A stretch of 21,740 bases of DNA from Bacteroidales bacterium (GTDB lineage Bacteria; Bacteroidota; Bacteroidia; Bacteroidales; VadinHA17), in the NCBI GenBank assembly GCA_022615595.1, contig JAKEGI010000089.1, positions 1-21,740 of the forward strand. The letters run 5' to 3'. Both the position numbers and the translations under genes were made by a program. This document shows, piece after piece, positions 15,808 to 21,740 of this stretch. Positions within the stretch are counted from its first letter, which is position 1, and each line of letters begins with the position of its first letter. The notes below the pieces were generated by a model. The model made no database searches and was not told the origin of the DNA. It saw only the letters and a list, made by a program, of their open reading frames with translations.

Positions 15808-16992
15808 ATGACCGGGGGTTTTCATCTTTCAGAAGTAATTACCAGAAAGGAGATCAGGGAGTTCCATGATCTTCCTGCATTCATAAACAGGGGTGATCGG
15901 AACTGGATAAGGCCCCTTGTCAGGGATGTTGAAGCCATATTCACTCCCTCGCTCAATACCCAGTTCAGAAACGGGGACGCGATCAGATGGCTCCTGAAGG
16001 ATGATGATGGCACTAATGTGGGCCGTGTTGCTGCATTTTACAGCAGGAAGATAGCCAATGCCGACCAGACGCCTGTGGGAGGAATGGGCTTCTTTGAATG
16101 TATAAATGATCAAAGGGCTGCCTTCATGCTCTTTGATGCCTGCCATGACTGGCTTGAAGAGAAAGGCATGAAAGTGATGGAAGGACCGGTGAATTTCGGG
16201 GAGCGTGACCGCTGGTGGGGGCTGCTCGTTGACGGTTTCATGCCGCCCAATTACTGCGTTCCATACAATCCCCCTTATTACAGGGAACTGTTTGAAAACT
16301 ACGGCTTCAGGAACTATTTCGAACAGTATACCTACTATACTCCGATCAGTAGCAATGGCCTCAGCGATGTTATAAGAGTCAAGGCTGAACGGATCTTTTC
16401 AAATCCTGACTATACTTTCAGATACATGAGGCGCAGTGAGATGCGTGACATCACACGCAACTTCATGATAGTATATAACAAAGGATGGGCACGTTTCCCG
16501 GGTGTGAAAACCATCAGTGAAGGCCATGCCCGGTTGCTGATGAAAAGCCTCAGACCAGTTCTTGATGAAAAGCTTCTCTGGTTCGGATTCTATAAAGATG
16601 AGCCTGTATGCTTCTTCCTGATGCTGCCCGAAGTCAACCAGATAATCAGGCACCTTAATGGCAGGCTAAACCTCATCGGAAAGATCAGGTTCCTCTGGTA
16701 CAGACATTTTTCGAGAGAGCTTACAAAGGCATTTGGCCAGATCTTCGGCATTGTGCCCGAACATCAGCGCAGGGGAGTGGAGGGTGCCCTGATAATGGCC
16801 TTTGCAAATCTGGCACTCTCGAAGGATTTCAGGTATAAAGATCTGGAGATGAACTGGATTGGTGATTATAACCCTTCAATGATGCATCTTCTTGACCAGA
16901 TCGGCGCCAGGGTTATCAAAACGCATATAACATACAGATACCTCTTTGACAGGAATGCTCCCTTTGAGAGAGCTACTGTGGTCAACACTTAA
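15808..16992 (+). CDS. Tandem GNAT-fold acyltransferase-like protein (function unknown)
   Basis: A 394-residue cytoplasmic protein without a signal peptide. It belongs to a widespread family usually annotated as GNAT acetyltransferase-like. Its opening has FINRGDRNWIRPLVRDVEAIF (26-46), followed by VGRVAAFYSR (71-80), GGMGFFECINDQRAAFMLFD (91-110), MEGPVNFGERD (124-134) and YNPPYYRELFENYGF (153-167). The C-terminal half has a second GNAT-like segment with the acetyl-CoA loop signature HQRRGVEGAL and a following helix/strand GDYNPSMMHLLDQIGARV. Both halves therefore look like GNAT domains; the acyl acceptor is unknown. It stands alone: 82 bases after the receptor and 10 bases from the 3' end of trpS on the other strand, with no obvious terminator. 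The start at 15808 is the only plausible ATG before the conserved region, but has no clear ribosome binding site. Confidence 0.75.
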   Translation: MTGGFHLSEVITRKEIREFHDLPAFINRGDRNWIRPLVRDVEAIFTPSLNTQFRNGDAIRWLLKDDDGTNVGRVAAFYSRKIANADQTPVGGMGFFECINDQRAAFMLFDACHDWLEEKGMKVMEGPVNFGERDRWWGLLVDGFMPPNYCVPYNPPYYRELFENYGFRNYFEQYTYYTPISSNGLSDVIRVKAERIFSNPDYTFRYMRRSEMRDITRNFMIVYNKGWARFPGVKTISEGHARLLMKSLRPVLDEKLLWFGFYKDEPVCFFLMLPEVNQIIRHLNGRLNLIGKIRFLWYRHFSRELTKAFGQIFGIVPEHQRRGVEGALIMAFANLALSKDFRYKDLEMNWIGDYNPSMMHLLDQIGARVIKTHITYRYLFDRNAPFERATVVNT

Positions 16993-17002
16993 TGCTGATT
17001 AC

Positions 17003-17992
17003 TCAGAACGGCCTGTATCCGATAATCTCCCTGACCTCCCTGATGGTGGCAGAAGCACTTGCCCGCGCTTTCTCTGCTCCCTGTGAGACCACCTTTCTCA
17101 GGTATACAGGATCATTGACAATCTCATTGATGCGGGCCCTGATAGGATCAGTTACCTTGATAATATCCTCTGCCAGCTGTTTCTTCATATCACCGTACCT
17201 GATCTCGCATGATGCATGCTTCTCTCTGAAGTAGGCCACTGTTGAAGGTTCTGAGACAACACCCATGATAGTGAACAGATTCTTTACCGGCTCGCTGGGT
17301 TCTGAATCCCGCTTTTCCGGCCCGGTGTCGGTAACAGCCCGCATGACTTTCTTCCTTATCTCAGACGGGGTGTCAGCCAGAAATATGCCGTTGCCCTCAC
17401 TCTTTCCCATCTTGCCCGTTCCGTCCAGGCCCGGTATCTTCACAAGCTGCCTGCCGTAGTTGTATGCATCAGGCTCAGGGAAGTATTCAATACCGTACAT
17501 GGTGTTGAAGCGGCGCGCAAAGCGTCGTGTCATCTCCAGATGCTGCTCCTGATCCTTGCCTACAGGGACCTTGTGTGCCTTGTGAATGATGATGTCTGCC
17601 GCCATGAGCACAGGGTAAGTAAGCAAGCCTGCATTAATATTATCAGGTTGCTTGCGGATCTTCTCCTTGAATGAGGTGGTGCGCTCAAGCTCCCCCACAT
17701 ATGCGTTCATGTTGAGCAGAAGATAGAGCTCGGTTACCTCCGGAACATCACTCTGCACATAAACCGTTGCCTTCCCTGGGTCAATGCCGCATGCAAGGTA
17801 CTCTGCAAGCACCTGCCTGATGTTCCCATGAATGTCATCAGGGTGAGGATGAGTGGTAAGCGAATGATAATCAGCTATAAAAAAATAACAGTGGTTCTCC
17901 TCCTGCATCCTGAGAAAGTTTTTCAGGGCACCGTAATAGTTCCCTAAATGAAGATTGCCTGTCGACCGTATGCCGCTTACTACCGTATCCAT
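17003..17992 (-). CDS. trpS: Tryptophan--tRNA ligase
   Basis: A 329-residue class I aminoacyl-tRNA synthetase charging tRNA-Trp. The HIGH-type signature is HLGN (15-18, in STGNLHLGNYYG) and the KMSKS loop appears as KMGKS (194-198), a variant common in TrpRS. Substrate-pocket motifs GLLTYPVLMAADI (122-134) and VPVGKDQEQHLEMTR (142-156) are intact. The open frame runs upstream to 18322, but I start at the ATG at 17990-17992 because the family begins MxxVVSGIRSTGxLHLGN and the extra 110 residues overlap rbfA antisense. The length is typical of bacterial TrpRS. It is divergent from rbfA and convergent with the GNAT-like gene. Confidence 0.95.
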   Translation of the reverse strand: MDTVVSGIRSTGNLHLGNYYGALKNFLRMQEENHCYFFIADYHSLTTHPHPDDIHGNIRQVLAEYLACGIDPGKATVYVQSDVPEVTELYLLLNMNAYVGELERTTSFKEKIRKQPDNINAGLLTYPVLMAADIIIHKAHKVPVGKDQEQHLEMTRRFARRFNTMYGIEYFPEPDAYNYGRQLVKIPGLDGTGKMGKSEGNGIFLADTPSEIRKKVMRAVTDTGPEKRDSEPSEPVKNLFTIMGVVSEPSTVAYFREKHASCEIRYGDMKKQLAEDIIKVTDPIRARINEIVNDPVYLRKVVSQGAEKARASASATIREVREIIGYRPF

Positions 17993-18013
17993 TGAAAAGT
18001 TTTGTTTCCGCCA

Positions 18014-18021
18014 CAAAAATA
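18014..18021 (-). promoter_or_regulatory. Bacteroidota-type -7 promoter element for trpS
   Basis: TATTTTTG on the - strand, an exact TAnnTTTG match, 21 bases from the trpS ATG. The nearest upstream TTG (18048-18050 on the + strand as CAA) is 26 bases away, somewhat far. Confidence 0.45.
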
Positions 18022-18100
18022 GACATATTATGGAAATCTCATCCCCGCAATCTTTCTTTCTCTCACCTTTCCCGCTGACCCCCTGCTGCAACAATTTTTG

Positions 18101-18108
18101 TATTTTTG
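18101..18108 (+). promoter_or_regulatory. Bacteroidota-type -7 promoter element for the rbfA operon
   Basis: TATTTTTG followed by CA, an exact match to TAnnTTTG with the frequent CA extension, 18 bases before the rbfA ATG. The leader would be only about 14 bases or so. No convincing -33 box is seen. Confidence 0.55.
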
Positions 18109-18126
18109 CATTGAAATTTAAGTAAG

Positions 18127-18465
18127 ATGGATTCAACGAGGCAGAAGAAAGTTGCAAGGCTGATACAAAAGGAGCTCGCAGAGATAATACTTCACCATAC
18201 CGGAGAGCTTGCCCCCGGAAGGATGATCTCTGTGACCGGGGTGCGCGTGAGCCCTGACCTCTCATTCGCCAAAACATATGTGAGCATCTTCCCCTCTGAA
18301 AAGTCTGCTGAGGTACTGACAAACATACGTGGCCATGTTCCCAGGATAAGGTTTGAACTGGGACAGAAGATCCGTAACCAGCTAAGGATAATACCGGAGA
18401 TAGCCTTTTTCATCGATGACAGCAATGACTATATCGACAATATCAGTAACCTGCTCAAGGAATAA
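18127..18465 (+). CDS. rbfA: Ribosome-binding factor A
   Basis: A 112-residue protein with the RbfA KH-like fold that helps mature the 5' end of 16S rRNA in the 30S subunit, important in cold conditions. The N-terminus RQKKVARLIQKELAEII (5-21) and the strand VTGVRVSPDLSFAKTYVSIF (36-55) are family features, followed by a helix ending NQLRIIPEIAFFIDDS. The length is typical. It begins a run of five same-strand genes: the next starts 5 bases after its stop, so rbfA is likely the first gene of an operon. Its promoter element faces away from trpS. Confidence 0.93.
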   Translation: MDSTRQKKVARLIQKELAEIILHHTGELAPGRMISVTGVRVSPDLSFAKTYVSIFPSEKSAEVLTNIRGHVPRIRFELGQKIRNQLRIIPEIAFFIDDSNDYIDNISNLLKE

Positions 18466-18470
18466 GGCCG

Positions 18471-19286
18471 ATGCATTATGACCCTATCAAGGAGCTCCTC
18501 GGGCGCCAGTTTAACCGTCATCCGCTCCTCAGAAAACTCTTCTACCTTCTCCTCGATATACTTCTGCTCCGCTCGTGGCATGTGAGAAAGAGACTAAGGA
18601 GGCTCAGCAGCAACCTCCCCCCGTCGGCATCAGTGCTTGATGCCGGAATGGGGTTTGGACAGTATTCATGGTGGATGGCTTCTAATTTCACGAAGTGGAA
18701 CATCACCGCTGCTGACATAAAGAGTGACCAGGTGGCTGACTGCAATGCTTTCTTCTCGTCTGCCGGCATGGAAGAGCGAGTGTATGCAGTTGAAGCTGAC
18801 CTTGTTACCTGGAGCCCCCCGGGCCATTATGACCTGATACTCTGCGTTGACGTGATGGAACACATTGAAGAGGACTGCACCGTTTTTGCCTCCTTCTTCA
18901 AATCAATGAACCATGGTGGCAAACTGGTAATCTCAACCCCCTCCGATATGGGAGGCTCAGATGTACATTCCGATGATGATGAGTCATTTATCGGTGAACA
19001 TGTGCGTGACGGCTACGGGAAGGAGGATATTACAAAAAAACTCATGGACGCCGGATTCAACAGTGTCTCTGTATCATACACTTACGGTGTGCCAGGCTCT
19101 GTGGCATGGAGGCTGTCAATGAAATATCCGGTGATGATGCTTTCATTATCAAAACTTTTCTTCATTCTCCTTCCGTTCTACTATCTTGTCGTTATGCCAT
19201 TTGTCCTGGTACTGAACTTTTCAGACCTTAGCATCAGTCATCGCAAGGGAACAGGATTGCTTGTCATTGCAGAGAAGAGCAGATGA
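18471..19286 (+). CDS. Class I SAM-dependent methyltransferase with C-terminal hydrophobic segment
   Basis: A 271-residue methyltransferase. Motif I is VLDAGMGFG (55-63), the acidic strand-2 end is AADIKSDQV (80-88) and motif IV is DLILCVDVMEHI (121-132), as in the Methyltransf_11/UbiE-like group; the substrate is not evident. Residues 221-249 form a long hydrophobic stretch (YPVMMLSLSKLFFILL...MPFVLVLNF) and residues 23-33 are also hydrophobic (LFYLLLDILLL), so the protein may associate with the membrane. Its stop overlaps the next gene's ATG in an ATGA junction. In this position after rbfA and before a permease, such genes appear often in the phylum, to my knowledge; I infer co-transcription, not a shared pathway. 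Confidence 0.85.
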   Translation: MHYDPIKELLGRQFNRHPLLRKLFYLLLDILLLRSWHVRKRLRRLSSNLPPSASVLDAGMGFGQYSWWMASNFTKWNITAADIKSDQVADCNAFFSSAGMEERVYAVEADLVTWSPPGHYDLILCVDVMEHIEEDCTVFASFFKSMNHGGKLVISTPSDMGGSDVHSDDDESFIGEHVRDGYGKEDITKKLMDAGFNSVSVSYTYGVPGSVAWRLSMKYPVMMLSLSKLFFILLPFYYLVVMPFVLVLNFSDLSISHRKGTGLLVIAEKSR

Positions 19287-20518
19287 AACTGTCACTTTAC
19301 ATAGCAAAGAGATATCTGTTCGCTAAAAAATCGCGGAATGCCATCAATGTGATTTCTGCAATATCTGTGGCGGGAGTGACAGTGGGCACCATGGCGCTGA
19401 TAACCATACTGTCAGTCTTCAACGGCCTTGAAGAGATGGTTAAGGCAATCTTCAGCACATCAGACTCCGAGATCAGAATAACCCCTGTCAGAGGCAAGGT
19501 CTTCACACCCGACACACTGGTTCTCAGTAAACTTGCAGAAATAGACGGCGTGGAGGTGTGGGCTGAGACACTCGAGGAGAACGCCCTGTTACGGTATGAT
19601 GATCAGCAGTATATCGCTACTGTCAAGGGAGTCTCTCTCAATTACAGGGAGGTTACCGACCTCGATACCGCCATGTGGGACGGTGAGTTCATCCTCAAAG
19701 GTGAAAACGGGAGACCCTATGCCATCGCCGGTCTGGGTGTGGCCAACCACCTTGGTATGCGTCTTAATTTTGTCTCTCCCCTGGCAATCTATATCCCCGA
19801 CCGTACCTCGCGCCTGAGCCTTAATCCTGAAAACGCATTTACCCGCAGATTTGTCCATTTCTCGGGGATCTTTGCCGTTGAACAGGAGTTCGATTCAAAA
19901 TATGTCTTCCTTCCCCTTGATTTTGTCAGGGAACTGCTTGATTATACAACTGAGATAAGCTCAATTGAAATCAAACTCAGACCCGGCTCAGACCTTAAGC
20001 AGACGCAGAAGGCTATAAAAAATCTCATGGGCGATGAGTTTCTCGTGCAGAACAGGTATGAACAGCAGGAGATATTTTACAGGGTGATGAAGGCTGAAAG
20101 ACTGGCAATTTTTGTAATACTTACATTTATCCTGATAATTGCTTCCTTCAATATCATTGGCTCGCTGACGATGCTGATAATTGAGAAGGAGCACGATATT
20201 GGCATTCTCAAAAGCCTGGGTGCCGACAATACCCTTATTAAACGAATATTCATTTATGAGGGCTGGATGATATCATTCATCGGGACATGTCTTGGACTGG
20301 TAATCGGCTTCCTGCTGTGTGCAGCCCAGCAGCATTTTAACATTGTTAAACTTGCAGGTGACTCTCTCCTGATAAACTCCTATCCGGTTAAGATGCAACT
20401 CGTTGATTTTTTTGTTGTTGCAGCGACAGTGATGACAATAGGATATGGTGCAGCCTGGTATCCCGTAAACTACCTCTCGCGCAGATACCTGAAAGAGAAT
20501 AAAAAAGAGCATAGATGA
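19283..20518 (+). CDS. ABC transporter permease of the LolC/LolE (FtsX/MacB) type
   Basis: A 411-residue inner-membrane permease. The N-terminus (YIAKRYLFAKKSRNAINVISAISVAGVTVGTMALITILSVFNG) is the LolC/LolE signature with the first membrane helix (about 22-46), followed by a large periplasmic domain (about 50-265) and three C-terminal helices near 271-297, 325-350 and 375-395, including the FtsX-type EKEHDIGILKSLGA loop. LolCDE extracts lipoproteins from the inner membrane for delivery to the outer membrane. The ATPase (LolD) is not encoded nearby, so it must come from elsewhere. It overlaps both neighbours by 4 bases, including a lipoprotein gene downstream. Residue ranges for the helices are approximate. 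Confidence 0.88.
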   Translation: MKLSLYIAKRYLFAKKSRNAINVISAISVAGVTVGTMALITILSVFNGLEEMVKAIFSTSDSEIRITPVRGKVFTPDTLVLSKLAEIDGVEVWAETLEENALLRYDDQQYIATVKGVSLNYREVTDLDTAMWDGEFILKGENGRPYAIAGLGVANHLGMRLNFVSPLAIYIPDRTSRLSLNPENAFTRRFVHFSGIFAVEQEFDSKYVFLPLDFVRELLDYTTEISSIEIKLRPGSDLKQTQKAIKNLMGDEFLVQNRYEQQEIFYRVMKAERLAIFVILTFILIIASFNIIGSLTMLIIEKEHDIGILKSLGADNTLIKRIFIYEGWMISFIGTCLGLVIGFLLCAAQQHFNIVKLAGDSLLINSYPVKMQLVDFFVVAATVMTIGYGAAWYPVNYLSRRYLKENKKEHR

Positions 20519-21303
20519 GTATCAGATCAACTACCGCGGCCCTGATGGCCCTGATAATTCTTGCGTCATGCGGCCCTTCCGGCGCCCCGAAACCTGACAG
20601 GAAGCTCCTGATCCCTGAAGACAGGCTGGTGGATATCCTCACCGACACCTACCTTACTGCTGCCATGCTTGATATGCCTGATCTGAGTGCAACCTGGGGA
20701 CAGAGGGACTCGAACCTCAATTATATTGATGTTATTGAGAGCCATGGTTATACCTACCAGCAGCTTGACACGACAATGCGTTACTATTTCAATACCAAAC
20801 CAAAGAAACTGGCAAGGATTTATGACAGGGTAACGGGCAACCTGCTTGAACTGGAGGTAAGAGTGATGGAGGAGAGTAATGCCAATCCGGAAGACTATGC
20901 AGATGACAACCTATGGACCGGAAAAGCGTCTTACAGCTTCCCGGAGGATATGACCAGGGATCCGGTCTGGTTTGATATCCCTGTTGAGAAACCGGGAGAG
21001 TATGTCCTGAAGGCAGATATCAGGGTATTCGAAGATGACCAGAGCATTGATCCCCGTGTCACCGTCTTCTTCAGCACCACTGACATCCTGGGCAAGGAGG
21101 TACGCATCTTATGGAACGAGGTCAGGCTGGAGAAAAACGGGCAGATGCAAAATATTATTACGGCAAATACCCTCGATTCGGCCGGGCTGGTGCATATAAA
21201 GGGATGGCTGCTGAACCATTCAAGCCAGAAAGGTACATGGAGAAAACACGCCCGTATAAGCAATATAAGCCTGAAGCTTGAAAGAGAAATAGTCAGTCAA
21301 TAG
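20515..21303 (+). CDS. DUF4296-like lipoprotein
   Basis: A 262-residue predicted lipoprotein. The signal sequence (MSIRSTTAALMALIILASC) ends in the lipobox LASC with Cys19. Residues about 30-110 show the DUF4296 pattern: IPEDRLVDILTDTYLTAAML (33-52), then HGYTYQQLDTTMRYYFNTKP (77-96) and a helix KKLARIYDRV. The rest (about 125-262) is a beta-rich region (DLWTGKASYSFPED-like strands onward to ISLKLEREIV) not found in short DUF4296 proteins, which are typically near 100-150 residues as far as I recall. The start codon overlaps the stop of the LolC/E-type permease (ATGA), so translation is likely coupled. The function is unknown; a role near the lipoprotein-sorting machine is an inference from position. 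Confidence 0.75.
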   Translation: MSIRSTTAALMALIILASCGPSGAPKPDRKLLIPEDRLVDILTDTYLTAAMLDMPDLSATWGQRDSNLNYIDVIESHGYTYQQLDTTMRYYFNTKPKKLARIYDRVTGNLLELEVRVMEESNANPEDYADDNLWTGKASYSFPEDMTRDPVWFDIPVEKPGEYVLKADIRVFEDDQSIDPRVTVFFSTTDILGKEVRILWNEVRLEKNGQMQNIITANTLDSAGLVHIKGWLLNHSSQKGTWRKHARISNISLKLEREIVSQ

Positions 21304-21305
21304 AG

Positions 21306-21740
21306 ATGAGAAAGATCTCGGCACAGTATCTCTTCACCTCTTGCGGAAAACCTCTTAAGCGCGGAATTGTAACCGTCGCAGATGATAATACAATAATTTC
21401 AATCGAAGATACCGGAGGAGATTTTTCTGAAAAGGCCAATACCGAGTTTTATAACGGCATCATCATCCCGGGCCTTGTCAACTGCCACACACACCTTGAG
21501 CTCTCACATATGGCCGGGGTGCTGCCGGCAGGCAACGGTCTGGCTGCCTTCATAACCTCGGTCCGTGAACAGAGGGAGGCGCTCATGGAAGAGATTAGCG
21601 CTGCAGTGAGGAAGGCAGACGCTGAGCTCTTTGATGAAGGCATAGTAGCATGCGGTGACATAAGCAATAACAGCTCTTCGTTCAGTATTAAGAAAGAGAG
21701 CCCGGTTGATTATCTTACCTTCATCGAGGTGTTCGGCATT
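21306..21740 (+). CDS. Amidohydrolase, N-terminal part (3' truncated by window edge)
   Basis: The frame is open to the window end, giving the first 145 residues. It begins MRKISAQYLFTSCGKPL and has the beta-sandwich start typical of the superfamily. This is followed by IIPGLVNCHTHLELSHM (53-69), the HxH metal motif (His61 and His63) at the usual distance from the start. This matches the cytosine deaminase / SsnA-like / chlorohydrolase branch. The NxHTHLELS form is the one I associate with aminofutalosine deaminases of menaquinone synthesis, but the remaining metal ligands and the catalytic Asp lie outside the window. It starts 2 bases after the stop of the DUF4296-like gene (TAG at 21301-21303), so it is the last gene of the rbfA run that can be seen. 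The substrate is unresolved. Confidence 0.85.
   Translation, partial: MRKISAQYLFTSCGKPLKRGIVTVADDNTIISIEDTGGDFSEKANTEFYNGIIIPGLVNCHTHLELSHMAGVLPAGNGLAAFITSVREQREALMEEISAAVRKADAELFDEGIVACGDISNNSSSFSIKKESPVDYLTFIEVFGI

Noticed and set aside
17993..18322. 110-residue upstream extension of the trpS frame
   Set aside because: It overlaps rbfA on the other strand and has no family likeness; TrpRS proteins begin at the MDTVVSGIRS start.

Overview
The window is a chromosomal segment of a member of the Bacteroidota, probably Bacteroidales-like; I cannot resolve it further. The evidence is a type IX secretion / gliding core cluster (porP, gldK, gldL, gldM, gldN), which is confined to this phylum. Bacteroidota-type -7 promoter elements (TAnnTTTG) also lie upstream of several genes, and most starts lack a Shine-Dalgarno sequence. 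Gene density is high and no gene-free stretch reaches 300 bases. I found no tRNA, rRNA, CRISPR array, insertion sequence or phage gene.

Region 1 (1-7628, all + strand): the 3' end of topA, a degenerate arginase-family protein, then porP-gldK-gldL-gldM-gldN with gaps of 19 to 81 bases. GldL and GldM form the proton-driven inner-membrane motor, GldK and GldN the periplasmic ring attached to the outer membrane, and PorP/SprF is an outer-membrane barrel. A perfect 11-bp hairpin with A and T runs on either side closes the cluster and probably serves as a bidirectional terminator.

Region 2 (7688-10387): a mannose-1-phosphate guanylyltransferase on the - strand, divergent from an mlaE-mlaF pair (lipid-transport ABC permease and ATPase, 4-base overlap). 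Exact TAnnTTTG elements face both ways in the gap. No mlaD substrate-binding gene follows mlaF in the window.

Region 3 (10413-15725): a 914-residue membrane-anchored protein on the - strand with a GTG start and a C-terminal region that reads as a seven-bladed beta-propeller, divergent from a TonB-dependent outer-membrane receptor.

Region 4 (15808-18465): an apparent tandem-GNAT protein convergent with trpS, which is in turn divergent from rbfA.

Region 5 (18127-21740, + strand): a tightly packed run of rbfA, a SAM methyltransferase with a hydrophobic tail, a LolC/LolE-type permease, a DUF4296-like lipoprotein and the 5' part of an amidohydrolase. Junctions are either 4-base ATGA overlaps or gaps of 2 to 5 bases, so this is very likely one operon.

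The window is mostly core genome. The points most worth a second look are the arginase-family pseudoenzyme beside the type IX cluster, the propeller protein, and the coupled permease-lipoprotein pair. I see no clear new defence or mobile system.
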